This document shows positions 20,158-30,296 of a stretch of DNA of 64,000 nucleotides, in pieces. This DNA is from Gilliamella apis (GTDB lineage: Bacteria; Pseudomonadota; Gammaproteobacteria; Enterobacterales; Orbaceae), in NCBI RefSeq assembly GCF_030758615.1, contig NZ_CP132381.1:124001-188000 (forward strand), given 5' to 3'. Both the position numbers and the translations under genes were made by a program. The notes below the pieces were generated by a model. That model made no database searches, was not told the origin of the DNA, and was given only the letters and a program-made list of their open reading frames with translations. Positions within the stretch are counted from its first letter, which is position 1, and each line of letters starts with the position of its first letter.

Positions 20158-21336
20158 ATGCTGCTACTCGAAAAATTTAGGGCAGATTTCCCTGCCCTAA
20201 CTAGCCATAATGTGTATCTTGATTCAGCCGCTACCGCGCTGAAACCGCAAGCCATGATCGATGCAACCGTTGAGTATTACGGGCATAACACTGCAACAGC
20301 GCAACGTAGTTTGCATCAAGATGCGCTACAAGTCACCGCAACGATTGATCAAACAAGGCAAAATATTGCTGATCTACTTCATGCTAAGTCACATTGTGAA
20401 ATAATTTGGACTCGTGGCACAACCGAATCAATCAACCTAATTGCTCAAAGTTATGCTAGAGCACAATTACATATAGGTGATGAGATCATTGTTAGTGAGT
20501 TAGAACATCACAGCAACTTGTTACCTTGGCTTATTGTAGCGAAACAAACTGGCGCAAAGATCATTAAGTGGTCAGCAGATATTGATGAGCTTTCAAGATT
20601 ACTCTCAGCGAAAACCAAAATTGTTGCCATAACTCAAATGTCTAACGTTACTGGTTTTTGTCCAGATTTAGCCCAAATTAGTCAACTAGTTCATCAAACC
20701 AATGCGGTATTAGTCGTGGATGGCGCTCAAGGCGTTGTACATCATCCGATTGATGTTGAAAAATTAAATATTGATTTTTATGCCTTTTCTGCTCATAAGT
20801 TATATGGCCCAACTGGATTGGGGATACTATATGGAAAACAACATTTACTTAATCAAATGGATGTTTGGCATGGCGGCGGTAAAATGTTAAAAGCGGCTTC
20901 ATTTACCGGATTTACAGTTGAAGATCTTCCCTATAAATTTGAAGCTGGTACACAAAATATAGCGGGCATTATTGGTTTTAAAGCAACCTTAGACTGGTTA
21001 ACAAAGTGGAATGAAGCACAATTAGAAAATTATATAAAACAATTAGCAAGCTATACTGAATCAAAATTAAGCCAGTTAACTAATATACAATTTTATAGCG
21101 TTAGCAATAGCCCTATCATTAGCTTTAATATACAAAACATTCATCATAATGATATCGCTATTTTATTAAGCGAACAAAATATTGCCATACGAACCGGTGA
21201 ATTGTGTGCTAAACCACTTATGGATAAACTTGGTTGTCATGGTGTTATTCGTATTTCACTTATGCCATATAATAATCAGCACGATATTGATCATTTTATT
21301 ACAGCATTACAAAATGCCATTGAATTACTCACTTAA
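20158..21336 (+). CDS. csdA: Cysteine desulfurase CsdA
   Basis: 392 residues from ATG 20158, two bases after the ubiV stop. An upstream in-frame extension to 20092 lies inside ubiV and is not needed. A class V aminotransferase fold: SELEHHSN, VDGAQG, the PLP lysine in FSAHKLYGPTG, and the catalytic cysteine loop RTGELCAKP. CsdA removes sulfur from cysteine as a persulfide and passes it to CsdE, supplying iron-sulfur clusters or sulfuration reactions. Next to ubiUV it may serve their 4Fe-4S clusters, though that is an inference from position. Confidence 0.93.
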   Translation: MLLLEKFRADFPALTSHNVYLDSAATALKPQAMIDATVEYYGHNTATAQRSLHQDALQVTATIDQTRQNIADLLHAKSHCEIIWTRGTTESINLIAQSYARAQLHIGDEIIVSELEHHSNLLPWLIVAKQTGAKIIKWSADIDELSRLLSAKTKIVAITQMSNVTGFCPDLAQISQLVHQTNAVLVVDGAQGVVHHPIDVEKLNIDFYAFSAHKLYGPTGLGILYGKQHLLNQMDVWHGGGKMLKAASFTGFTVEDLPYKFEAGTQNIAGIIGFKATLDWLTKWNEAQLENYIKQLASYTESKLSQLTNIQFYSVSNSPIISFNIQNIHHNDIAILLSEQNIAIRTGELCAKPLMDKLGCHGVIRISLMPYNNQHDIDHFITALQNAIELLT

Positions 21337-21399
21337 GCTATATATGTAGTTAATCAAAGAAACGTTAATGACTTGTTCAATTACTAATCGGTTTTAATT

Positions 21400-21798
21400 A
21401 TGCTATCACAACAAACTTTATTTGAATTATTTTCTAAACAACATAACTGGCAAGATCGTTATAGACAATTAATTGCCTTAGCAAAACAATTACCTGATTT
21501 TCCGGATTTAAAAAAAATAGAATCCAACCAAATTTATGGTTGTGAAAATCGAGTATGGTTAACTAATGAAAAACAATTAGATAATACTTTTACCTTTCAA
21601 GGTGATAGTGAAGGTAGAATCGTAAAAGGCTTGCTAGCTATTTTAATCATTATTGCCAATCATAAAACAGCAGAACAAATCAAAGCCATCGATTTCCTTG
21701 CAATATTAAAGCAATTAAAAATTACTGATGAATTAAGCCTGTCTCGGCTACAAGGGATTGAAAAAATAATTGAACGTATTAAATTAGCAGGTTGTTAA
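21400..21798 (+). CDS. csdE: Cysteine desulfurase sulfur acceptor subunit CsdE
   Basis: 132 residues, SufE/CsdE family. It has the acceptor-cysteine motif IYGCENRVWL (about residues 46-55) that takes persulfide sulfur from CsdA, and GLLAILIIIANH as the conserved hydrophobic helix. It is slightly shorter than E. coli CsdE (147). It follows csdA by 63 bases and precedes a strong terminator, so csdA-csdE ends the unit that begins with ubiU. SufE is an alternative, but the CsdA neighbour favours CsdE. Confidence 0.92.
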   Translation: MLSQQTLFELFSKQHNWQDRYRQLIALAKQLPDFPDLKKIESNQIYGCENRVWLTNEKQLDNTFTFQGDSEGRIVKGLLAILIIIANHKTAEQIKAIDFLAILKQLKITDELSLSRLQGIEKIIERIKLAGC

Positions 21799-21801
21799 GT
21801 A

Positions 21802-21829
21802 AAAAAGGGAGAATTATTTCTCCCTTTTT
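21802..21829. terminator. Bidirectional terminator between csdE and dolP
   Basis: AAAAAGGGAGAA, TTAT, TTCTCCCTTTTT: a 12-bp perfect stem with T-runs on both strands, placed between convergent genes. Confidence 0.93.
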
Positions 21830-21856
21830 GAAGCCTTTTAGCTTTTACATTCGTAA

Positions 21857-22429
21857 TTAACGAAGGGTAAATAATGTAACCACCTTTCTCACACCAGCAA
21901 CTTTACTAGCAATGGTAGCGGCTTGTTTTCCCTCTTCGTTGCTGACAATACCGATTAAAAATACCTCGCCATTTTCAGTAACGACTTTGATATTACGTGC
22001 TTTGGTTTTAGAATTCATTACAAGTTGAGATTTAACTTTGGTGGTTATCCACATATCATTGGTAATAGTTCCTGCCCCAACTGGCTCTCCTGCTCGAATT
22101 TGGTTATAAACTTTTTTTACACCTTCAACTTGATAAGCTAAACGTTCAGCTTTTTCAATTTGTTCAGCATTGGCTTGGCCTGTCAAAACAATATTGCCAT
22201 CATAAGTACTTGAAGAGATACGTGAACCAATAAAGAAAGGCCCATTTTCACTTAACTTATTATTCATTCGAGTGTTCAGGGTCGTATCATCAACTTGTGT
22301 TCCGGTGGTACGTGGATCAGTAGCCACTTTTGCGGTAGCTCCAGCACCGACGCCAATAACAGCAGCAACACAACCTTGTAGCATTAATGCGCTCGTTACT
22401 AATGCTGTTACTAAGAAAAATTTTTTCAT
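21857..22429 (-). CDS. dolP: Outer-membrane lipoprotein DolP (BON domains)
   Basis: 190 residues from ATG 22429, chosen because AAGGAG sits 5 bases upstream; E. coli DolP (YraP) has 191. Signal peptide with lipobox LQGC at about residues 18-21, then two BON domains: one around NTRMNNKLSENG to NQIRAGE, the second around WITTKVKSQL to TLFTLR. DolP supports outer-membrane integrity, BamA folding and septal peptidoglycan remodelling at the inner leaflet of the outer membrane. Here it stands alone and not next to diaA/yraN as in E. coli. Confidence 0.95.
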   Translation of the reverse strand: MKKFFLVTALVTSALMLQGCVAAVIGVGAGATAKVATDPRTTGTQVDDTTLNTRMNNKLSENGPFFIGSRISSSTYDGNIVLTGQANAEQIEKAERLAYQVEGVKKVYNQIRAGEPVGAGTITNDMWITTKVKSQLVMNSKTKARNIKVVTENGEVFLIGIVSNEEGKQAATIASKVAGVRKVVTLFTLR

Positions 22430-22670
22430 TATCACTCCTTTTATTTACTACTCAGTAGAATTCAAATACTGATGAATAGCTTTTATTATGCCTTGTAGAT
22501 ATAGTTTTGCAAAATAATTTTATTGTTCTAAAAAATAAAATCTTTCGATTTTTTTAGCTAATCTATAGCAAAAAAGGAATTAATTTAATTGTTATAACAA
22601 ACATTTATTTTTTTATAAAATCTGTTATCGTTTATAAAAAGGTTGTATAAAAAATTAATGGAATAAAGCG

Positions 22671-23369
22671 ATGAATCAAGATTATATCGATTGGTTATAT
22701 GGTCTATCAGCACCAATGGTTGCCTTAAATAAAGAGAGTGGTGCAAGTTATACCTCACCATTTTTTTTCCCAGGTTATGAATATATTGATATGCAAAAAG
22801 ACTGGGGCATCCACTCTCGAGAAACACTATTAGCAATGGTTTTTAATATGGTCGATGATGGTCATGCAACAGCCTTATCTAAACATTATTTTATGTATCC
22901 TCGCCTATCGGCATTAGATTGGTTGAATTACACCGAGAAACAGAGCGATTATGATAAAGTTTTGCTCGAATTTGTTGAACAGACTTATTCTGAATGTGGT
23001 GCTGGAGGCATCCGTAGTTGGGATTACGCACGTATGGGATATATATTACGTAATGGCATCACCAATAAATTTATTACTGAAGAAGAAGCCCTTTGGATTT
23101 TGTATAGAATAGGACTGCGAACACAATATTATTATTCATCATGGCAAAGTTATTTTTCTGGTTGGTTTGTCGGTTATCAATATTGGGAATCATTGACTAA
23201 TAAAGAAGATTTAGAAAGATTACGTTGTGACTTATGCCGTTCATCCCAAACATGGACCATGACTAAATTATATACCGACGAAGATTCCCCTTATCATCAC
23301 CTGCCTTGGCATATTGAGATAGAAGAATTGGAAAAACCTGAATCATTAATGGAGTATGCTTGGTCATGA
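22671..23369 (+). CDS. DUF1266 family protein (YbeR/YbeU-like)
   Basis: 232 residues, rich in Trp and Tyr, with WDYARMGYILRNG, ITEEEALWILYRIG, and SWQSYFSGWFVGYQYW, as in the E. coli YbeU/YbeR proteins. No signal peptide or membrane helix. The function is unknown. In E. coli the same family lies beside hscC, djlB and djlC, and here the next gene encodes a J-domain protein and hscC follows. Its stop overlaps the next start (ATGA at 23366-23369), so the pair is probably translated together and works in one pathway with HscC. Confidence 0.8.
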   Translation: MNQDYIDWLYGLSAPMVALNKESGASYTSPFFFPGYEYIDMQKDWGIHSRETLLAMVFNMVDDGHATALSKHYFMYPRLSALDWLNYTEKQSDYDKVLLEFVEQTYSECGAGGIRSWDYARMGYILRNGITNKFITEEEALWILYRIGLRTQYYYSSWQSYFSGWFVGYQYWESLTNKEDLERLRCDLCRSSQTWTMTKLYTDEDSPYHHLPWHIEIEELEKPESLMEYAWS

Positions 23370-26047
23370 ATAACAATTTTTGGCAATTATTAGCAATTGA
23401 GAAAACTACCGATATCACCGTGATTCGACAAGCTTATCGGGCAAAACTACCTGAATATCATCCTGAAACAGATCCTGATGGTTTTAAAGCGCTACGCGAA
23501 GCCTATGAATTAGCAATGCAGTATGCAAAATCACCAGAATTAATGACTGAAGAATTAAATCAAGAAAATCTCGCTGAAGAGGTCATTAAACCCCTCACCG
23601 AAGAAGAGCGACAAGTCAAAGAAATCAGTGATAACTATCAAGCATTACTCGATGATCCGGCTCGATGCCATGATGTGAATGAGTGGCATAAATTTGTTGC
23701 TTCATTTTATGATTACCCAATGTCTATACTGGAAATTGCTAAATGGAAACTGTTAGATATCAGTTATGACACTGTGACGATATCACTATCATGTGTGAAA
23801 ATATTAGCTGATAATCTACGCTGGCGTCAGCAAATAAAAAGTTATTCGCCCAACGACGCTGATATGTATGAGAACTTTTTTGATCATATTGATCGTGGTG
23901 ATTTTTTTGATTACGACAGCTTACCAAGAACGAACAAAGCCATACAAAATGTAACCATCGACTATGCTCGTTGTGCTAGATGGCTTTTCTGGGAAAAACC
24001 AGCAGTAGAGTTAGCAGAATATTTATCTATTCATACTGTAGTTTACCTACCTGATAATCCAGAGTTCATGCAAGAATTAGCCGATTGGTATTATTTTGCT
24101 AAATCGCCAAATAGAGGATTATTAGACTATGCCTTAACTTGTATTGCCGATCCTAATCAAGAACAGCAAATTCAGGAACAATGGAAATCTGTCGCCGCAA
24201 TGCAGTATTCACTGCTTGAAGACGAACAAAACGCCTTATCACTTTGGTTAGAACTTTATCGTTTACCACAATATCAAGAAAAGGCCACCAGCTGGTTAAT
24301 GTTATGGTGTTCCAAGAATCGGTTTGATTATCTACCATTATTAATTCTGGCATTAAACAAATCTTATTGTTTAACGGCAGAAGATCAGGAAACTTATATA
24401 TATAGTATTCCGCAATTTACGCCATCAACAATTTCCCGACTACTGAAATTTAGGAAACAAAACTACAGCAATGAAATTGCGGCTGTTATAACCTGGGCTC
24501 TGGATAATCATTGGAATTATCGTCAAGTTCTACACACTTTATTATGCGATGATGGAAACAATCGGTTATATCGTTTATACCGACATGCAATCATGCTACG
24601 ACACGGTAATAAAACTCTTTTGCAAGAAATCTTAGCTGACTCAAGTGAAGATGAGTTTGAACAATTTATTTTACAAAATTTACAGCGTCAAGCTAGACAA
24701 CACCTTGAATGGCTCACTAATTTGCCACCTGTTCAGGAGTTTAAACAATGGTTGTACCAAAGTGATGAAAATGCAACTATCCCGACTAAATTTGATCCAG
24801 ATAACGAAAAAGGCAATCAGTTTTTATATGGTCGATTATGGTTAGATAGATTTGATGATATCCCGTTTGTCGCCAAATTACATTTATACCGCAATGTAAC
24901 TTATCGAAATATGGAAATGTTTGATTGGCCGATATATTATCAATTTAGGGGGGTTAATAATTTACCTAAATCACCTGAACAATCAATTATTGAGGCTGAT
25001 AAAAATGCTTATTGGCAATGGTATCGTTACTGTTTATTAGCCATTACTATTGCCAATTCACCAATTAAAGCCGCGGACTTTATTCGTGAAAAAGATAACT
25101 TATTTTTACTTCCAGAAAATGATCCGCTAGTGCCGCTGATCAATACCTTTAAGTCTAACGAATGGCAAAATGATACAGAATTATATAATTTAATCGATAC
25201 TGATAACCAGTTGATTGGCAGTATGTTGGTTAATTATCCCAATTCGATTGAGGCGTTTACCGACTCGCCAGAAGAGGTTAATTGGGATGAAATTGAACAA
25301 ATAGTTGAACAAAGATGGGCACATAAACTAGCCAACAAATCAGTAAGTTGTTTAATGTTACTGTATATGATTGTTTTTGATAAACCAAATCAAAAAACAA
25401 AACTACACCAAATACTACAAAAACTTGCTGGCGATGATCTACAGTTAAAAAAACTTGCTAACGCATTTTGTGACAAATTATCTATTCCATCATCCCTTAA
25501 AAAACATAATGATGAATTGCAAAACATAGATAAATTATATGCTATAAATAAAAAGTTAAACAAAGATGATTCGCTATGCGAAGAAGAGGATATCGAAGTA
25601 CTAGAAGAAATTGGACAAAATAATGATAATAATAGCATAATTAAATTATCCTCAGCATTGCTATTAGCCAAAAATATGGATCACCAGAAAAAGCTTCAAT
25701 CAAAATCATTTCCACCAAATGAATGGTGGCAAATTTGGCGTTGGAGAGGCCGAACCAATTTAATTGGTTTCTTAAAACAAATAGGCTTTTTTAGTTTACC
25801 TTTATTTTTATTAATAATTGAGGCAGCAAAAAAAACTAATTTAGATCATCCTATTATGCTTGTATTATGCGGATTAGCAACAATCAATAGTATTTTGGCA
25901 ATAAAACGACGCTTAAATGACTGTTATTCTAATGGAGGTATCTATTATTTTGTATCAGCCACAATTTTATTACCATTGCTATTATTGCCGTGTTGGCTTT
26001 CAACTGTTAATGAGACCAACCGCTACGGACCACCAATAGAAGAATAA
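23366..26047 (+). CDS. Large J-domain membrane protein (DjlB/DjlC-like) with HPE instead of HPD
   Basis: 893 residues from ATG 23366, overlapping the preceding stop codon by ATGA. Residues 4-60 read as a short J-domain (FWQLLAIEKTTDITVIRQAY), but the catalytic tripeptide is HPE (32-34) in place of HPD. This is followed by a long, Trp-rich, helix-repeat-like region (about 100-820) and, at the C terminus, three predicted membrane helices (about 805-880). It is roughly twice the length of E. coli DjlB or DjlC. Its neighbour HscC is the Hsp70 that DjlB/DjlC are thought to assist. It should be membrane-anchored with the J-domain in the cytoplasm. Whether HPE still stimulates an Hsp70 cannot be told from sequence. 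Confidence 0.78.
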   Translation: MNNNFWQLLAIEKTTDITVIRQAYRAKLPEYHPETDPDGFKALREAYELAMQYAKSPELMTEELNQENLAEEVIKPLTEEERQVKEISDNYQALLDDPARCHDVNEWHKFVASFYDYPMSILEIAKWKLLDISYDTVTISLSCVKILADNLRWRQQIKSYSPNDADMYENFFDHIDRGDFFDYDSLPRTNKAIQNVTIDYARCARWLFWEKPAVELAEYLSIHTVVYLPDNPEFMQELADWYYFAKSPNRGLLDYALTCIADPNQEQQIQEQWKSVAAMQYSLLEDEQNALSLWLELYRLPQYQEKATSWLMLWCSKNRFDYLPLLILALNKSYCLTAEDQETYIYSIPQFTPSTISRLLKFRKQNYSNEIAAVITWALDNHWNYRQVLHTLLCDDGNNRLYRLYRHAIMLRHGNKTLLQEILADSSEDEFEQFILQNLQRQARQHLEWLTNLPPVQEFKQWLYQSDENATIPTKFDPDNEKGNQFLYGRLWLDRFDDIPFVAKLHLYRNVTYRNMEMFDWPIYYQFRGVNNLPKSPEQSIIEADKNAYWQWYRYCLLAITIANSPIKAADFIREKDNLFLLPENDPLVPLINTFKSNEWQNDTELYNLIDTDNQLIGSMLVNYPNSIEAFTDSPEEVNWDEIEQIVEQRWAHKLANKSVSCLMLLYMIVFDKPNQKTKLHQILQKLAGDDLQLKKLANAFCDKLSIPSSLKKHNDELQNIDKLYAINKKLNKDDSLCEEEDIEVLEEIGQNNDNNSIIKLSSALLLAKNMDHQKKLQSKSFPPNEWWQIWRWRGRTNLIGFLKQIGFFSLPLFLLIIEAAKKTNLDHPIMLVLCGLATINSILAIKRRLNDCYSNGGIYYFVSATILLPLLLLPCWLSTVNETNRYGPPIEE

Positions 26048-26071
26048 CCTCAAAAATAAATCATCTGAATA

Positions 26072-26114
26072 TCCCTCCCTTTGAAAGACTATTTTCTGAT
26101 TAGCAAAGGGGGGA
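26072..26114. terminator. Possible terminator between convergent genes
   Basis: CCCTCCCTTTG and CAAAGGGGGG pair across a 20-base loop, with one mismatch. A T-rich stretch follows on the plus strand (AATTTTATAAAA). The large loop makes it uncertain. Confidence 0.4.
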
Positions 26115-26133
26115 ATTTTATAAAAGGTAATGA

Positions 26134-27804
26134 TTATCGATTAAGCTCGCTAAGATTTACCTCGATCTCACTGCGTACTTGCTCGATTTCTTCAGGATTC
26201 TGCTGATCAAGTACTTGCATAAAAGCTTCAATATATGCTCCAATTAATATTCGTTCATCACCCAATGACTGTGCCCATGCTCGTTCTAGTCGCGCTAATA
26301 AAGTACGATTTGGCATTTCATCACGCGGATGAATCTTAAGGGCAGCTAGACGTTCATGGCTCTCTTGTTTTTGCTTATCAGTTAACCCTATTGGACTATG
26401 ATCAATCACTTTGCCATGCAATTCGCCAGTTTCAAGCAATACCACATCAACTTCGAGCAAACCATTTAAATCATAACTAAAACGAACATCAATCCCTTGT
26501 ATTTTTTCCATTGGCTTTAAAGGAACTTCAAATTCATCAATTAGAACATTATTTTCTACCCGAGGGTTTTCACCTTGATAAACCGAAAGCATAATGCTTT
26601 TTTGTTGTGGGTGTGTCGTAGAAAAGGTTTTTACTTTTGACGTTGGAACAATCGTATTACGTTCAATAATCGGCGTAAATAAACCATTTATATTACCAGA
26701 GCTACTTTCAATGCCTAGCGTATATGGGCACACATCGGTAAGAATCACTTCTTCAACATCAACATCACGTAAACGACATGCCGCTTGCACTGCTGCCCCT
26801 TGTGCAACAATAGTCGTTGGATTAATGTGACGGTAAGGTAATTTGGCAAATAATTTGGTTACTAACTCTCGCACTACACCTAACTGCGATGAACCACCAA
26901 CTAAGACAATATGCTCAAGTTCATTAGGTTTTAAGCGAGCATCACTTAGAGCCTGTTCAACAGGTGCTCGTAAGCGATTAAGTAAAGGTAACCAAATTGA
27001 TTTAGCTCTTATTTCATTTAATGAAAATTGCCATAACTTATCTTGCCAAGACCAAGTCAAATTATGTATTTGTTCTCCACTTAGTTTACATTTTAGTTGT
27101 TCGGCTAAATCTAGCAAGCGAGCATAGTCATCAATAGGTATATCAGATTGTTTGATTTCCCATTCGCTTAAACAAGCTTTAACAAGTTCATGAGTAAAAT
27201 CTTCACCACCTAAGTAATTATCACCAGCTGAAGCATGAACCTCAATGATTGGCATACTATATTCCAACACAGTAACATCAAATGTACCACCCCCTAAATC
27301 AAAAACTAAGGTATTTCCAGATTGTTCTTCATGTAATCCATATGCCATGGCGGCAGCTGTAGGTTCATTAATTAAACGCACAGCATTTAAGCCGGCTAGC
27401 TCAGCAGCAAAGCGAGTCTGTTTACGCTGTTCATCATTAAAATAAGCAGGTACAGATATTACTACATCACGAATCTCTTGTTTTAAAAAAGCTTCAGCAT
27501 CGGCTTTTAATGATTTTAAAACCAATGCGGAAAGTTCAGTTGGAGTGAATTTTTGCTCACCTAATTCAAAAACTTTACTTGAGCCTAAAAAACGTTTGAA
27601 TGCCGCAGCACTACGGCTAGGATGAGTGGTTAAACGTGATAAAGCAGCATGACCAACTAAAATAGAGTTATCTTCATCAATGCTGACCACCGATGGCGTA
27701 ACAACTTCGCCGATAGCGTTGGGAATAAGCGTTGATTGACCATTTTGCCAAACACAAATCAAACTATTGGTAGTACCTAAATCAATACCTATTGGAGGAT
27801 GCAT
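26134..27804 (-). CDS. hscC: Hsp70-family chaperone HscC
   Basis: 556 residues from ATG 27804, exactly the length of E. coli HscC. A GTG at 27810 has a better-placed AGAG site and is an alternative. Hsp70 ATPase motifs are clear: IGIDLGTTNSLICVW, the phosphate loop DLGGGTFDVTVLEY, INEPTAAAMAYG, and LVGGSSQLGVVREL. The substrate-binding part is shortened as in HscC. HscC is a specialised Hsp70 that in E. coli works with DjlB/DjlC and affects sigma-70. Here it converges with the J-domain gene, keeping the chaperone and its partner together. Confidence 0.95.
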   Translation of the reverse strand: MHPPIGIDLGTTNSLICVWQNGQSTLIPNAIGEVVTPSVVSIDEDNSILVGHAALSRLTTHPSRSAAAFKRFLGSSKVFELGEQKFTPTELSALVLKSLKADAEAFLKQEIRDVVISVPAYFNDEQRKQTRFAAELAGLNAVRLINEPTAAAMAYGLHEEQSGNTLVFDLGGGTFDVTVLEYSMPIIEVHASAGDNYLGGEDFTHELVKACLSEWEIKQSDIPIDDYARLLDLAEQLKCKLSGEQIHNLTWSWQDKLWQFSLNEIRAKSIWLPLLNRLRAPVEQALSDARLKPNELEHIVLVGGSSQLGVVRELVTKLFAKLPYRHINPTTIVAQGAAVQAACRLRDVDVEEVILTDVCPYTLGIESSSGNINGLFTPIIERNTIVPTSKVKTFSTTHPQQKSIMLSVYQGENPRVENNVLIDEFEVPLKPMEKIQGIDVRFSYDLNGLLEVDVVLLETGELHGKVIDHSPIGLTDKQKQESHERLAALKIHPRDEMPNRTLLARLERAWAQSLGDERILIGAYIEAFMQVLDQQNPEEIEQVRSEIEVNLSELNR

Positions 27805-28004
27805 AACCACTTTATTCTCTTAGTATTTTTTAATAAATTTGCTGAATATTATATCCTTAATACTATTTAAGATACAATTTTATCCAATTTCACGCATTAA
27901 ATTTATTAAAAAGATAGATTATTAATAAAAACAAAATAGCTAAATAAAATGCTAATTTACAATTAAGCTATAATAAGTTAATTTTTCAAACCTAAACACA
28001 ACTA

Positions 28005-29351
28005 TTATGAATTAGATTTTTTATTAATCTCAATAATTTGACTAGTTACTTTGCCACTTTTTAACTGTGTTTCAATAATTTCTCCAATAACGACTTGTTC
28101 AACTGAGCGTATCACTTTGTGTTGCTGATTAGTTGTTACTGAATAACCTCGTTCTAGGGTTGCTAGTGGACTAACACTATTCAGCTGAGATGTTTGTAAT
28201 ACAAACTGATGCTTAGCATCTGTCAGCTTGTTTTGAATCAAATTAATGATTTGTTGCTGTTTTTGCTCAAGGCTCTGCCCATAATAAAGAATTTTATGTT
28301 GTGGTGAAACACGAACTAAACGTTTATCAAGTAGGTTATGGCGATAAGATTGCCTTAATAAATATTGCTGCATATTTTCAAACAAGGCATGACGGCCAGT
28401 TAATAAACGATTTAATTGTTTCGATAATTTTGCTTGAGGGTGCTGTGTTTGTAATTGATGGCGCCATTTATTTAAGCGTTCTCGTCGGCGCATTAAATAG
28501 TAATCCATTGCCATGCATAAATATTGTTCTTGAACTTGCAAACGCTTAATTTGCTCTAGTTTGTCTCGACTTACCAGCTCGGCTGCTGCGGATGGCGTTG
28601 CTGCACGAACATCAGCAACAAAATCAGCAATCGTAAAATCGATTTCATGACCAACAGCACTGACAATCGGTAATCCGCTAGCAAAAATTGCTCTTGCAAG
28701 CACTTCTTCATTAAATGCCCAAAGATCCTCAAGTGAGCCACCACCTCGCCCAACTATTAGCACATCACATTCTTGGCGTACATTGGCAATTTCAATCATC
28801 CTTGCTATTTGGGCAGCCGCTTCATTACCTTGTACCTGAGTTGGATAGATAATCAAATGCAAACTAGGATCGCGTCGATTTAATATCTGGCAAATATCAT
28901 GCAACGCAGCTCCAGTTGCGGAAGTAATAATTCCAACCGTACGAATATTATCGGGTAATGTTTGTTTATAAATAGGATCAAACAATCCTTCTTCTGACAG
29001 TTTTTGTTTTAACTGCTCAAACTTTTGTTGTAACAATCCGGCACCCGCGGGTTGCATTTTATTAATGACCAATTGATATTCGCCACGTGCTTCATAAAGC
29101 GTTACCGAAGCATTTACCAACACTTGTTGACCATTTTGTGGAGTAAATCCGGTGCGAAAATTACTATTACGAAACATAGCACAACGCACTTGAGCAACTT
29201 CATCTTTTAGTGTGAAATACCAATGGCCAGAAGAAGGGCGAGAAAAATTAGAAATTTCCCCCACTAACCAAATTTGTCCAATAGCATCAGAAAGCAGATC
29301 TTTAACCATTTGGTTAAGATCTTTGACCGATAAAATCGAACTGCTTTGCAT
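28005..29351 (-). CDS. xseA: Exodeoxyribonuclease VII large subunit
   Basis: 448 residues. An N-terminal OB-fold (about 10-110, WLVGEISNFSRPSSGHWYFTLKD) is followed by the catalytic core with GIITSATGAALHDI, GRGGGSLEDLWAFNEE, and the DFVADVRAATPSAAAEL block, then a long coiled coil. With XseB it digests single-stranded DNA from both ends. It lies 23 bases downstream of xthA, forming a two-gene unit for DNA end processing. xseB is not in the window. Confidence 0.96.
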   Translation of the reverse strand: MQSSSILSVKDLNQMVKDLLSDAIGQIWLVGEISNFSRPSSGHWYFTLKDEVAQVRCAMFRNSNFRTGFTPQNGQQVLVNASVTLYEARGEYQLVINKMQPAGAGLLQQKFEQLKQKLSEEGLFDPIYKQTLPDNIRTVGIITSATGAALHDICQILNRRDPSLHLIIYPTQVQGNEAAAQIARMIEIANVRQECDVLIVGRGGGSLEDLWAFNEEVLARAIFASGLPIVSAVGHEIDFTIADFVADVRAATPSAAAELVSRDKLEQIKRLQVQEQYLCMAMDYYLMRRRERLNKWRHQLQTQHPQAKLSKQLNRLLTGRHALFENMQQYLLRQSYRHNLLDKRLVRVSPQHKILYYGQSLEQKQQQIINLIQNKLTDAKHQFVLQTSQLNSVSPLATLERGYSVTTNQQHKVIRSVEQVVIGEIIETQLKSGKVTSQIIEINKKSNS

Positions 29352-29374
29352 ACTATTATCCTTATGGTTGAAGT

Positions 29375-30184
29375 TTAATCTAAATCAAATTGTGCCCAGA
29401 TCGGTGCATGGTCAGATGGCTTTTCCATGCCGCGAATATCATAATCGATACCGGTTTGCTGACAATATTGCTGTAACTTTTCGCTGGCTAATATTAAATC
29501 AATTCTTAATCCTGTTTCACTATCAAACCCTTTAGAGCGATAATCAAACCATGAATATCGTTGCGATTCAGGATTAGCATGACGATAAGTATCAGTATAA
29601 CCAAGAGACATTAAATTATTTATCCATTCACGCTCTTCAGGCAAAAAAGAACATTTACCAGTACGCAGCCATCGTTTACGACTTTCATCAGAAATACCGA
29701 TATCTAAATCAGTTGGACAAATATTCATATCCCCCATAATTAAGGATAATTGACTATTAAGTTGCTGGCTTTGTATGTACTGATTTAAATCCTGATAAAA
29801 TTTACGTTTAGCAGGGTATTTGATTTCATGGTGTAAACTTTCTCCCTGAGGAAAATAGCCATTGATAACGATTAAATTACCTTGGCTAGTCGGTAATTCA
29901 GCCATAATTAATCGACATTGAGCACCTTCCTCATCAGTTGGAAAACCACATTGAACTGATAATGGTTTTTGCTTAGTCAATAATGCCACGCCATAATGCC
30001 CTTTTTGACCATGAAAATGTAAGTGATAACCGAACTGTGCTAGTTCCTCAATTGGAAATTGATCGTTATGAACTTTGGTCTCTTGCAAGCCAATGATATC
30101 AGGCTGATGTTTATCAATAATCGCAGCTAATTGGTGAATTCTTGCCCGAAGGCTATTAATGTTAAATGAGATAACTTTAATCAT
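29375..30184 (-). CDS. xthA: Exodeoxyribonuclease III (AP endonuclease)
   Basis: 269 residues (E. coli 268). The EEP-fold signature [19 protein letters not shown], the Mg2+ glutamate in [20 protein letters not shown] and the C-terminal SDHAPIWA motif are all present. The enzyme cuts at abasic sites and removes 3'-blocking groups, and also has 3'-5' exonuclease activity on duplex DNA. It is the first gene of the xthA-xseA unit and divergent from tyrA. Confidence 0.96.
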   Translation of the reverse strand: MIKVISFNINSLRARIHQLAAIIDKHQPDIIGLQETKVHNDQFPIEELAQFGYHLHFHGQKGHYGVALLTKQKPLSVQCGFPTDEEGAQCRLIMAELPTSQGNLIVINGYFPQGESLHHEIKYPAKRKFYQDLNQYIQSQQLNSQLSLIMGDMNICPTDLDIGISDESRKRWLRTGKCSFLPEEREWINNLMSLGYTDTYRHANPESQRYSWFDYRSKGFDSETGLRIDLILASEKLQQYCQQTGIDYDIRGMEKPSDHAPIWAQFDLD

Positions 30185-30296
30185 AAATTTATTGTATTTG
30201 ATTTAATTTTGCTATTAACCCATGCTACCAAAAATACGTTATACTGTTAAGCAATTACAGTAAAAGCTATAACTTGTGATAAAGGATCCAACAAAT

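Noticed and set aside
30210..30262. TyrR box before tyrA
   Set aside because: TGTTAA-GCAA-TTACAG is palindromic but has the wrong spacing for TGTAAA-N6-TTTACA.
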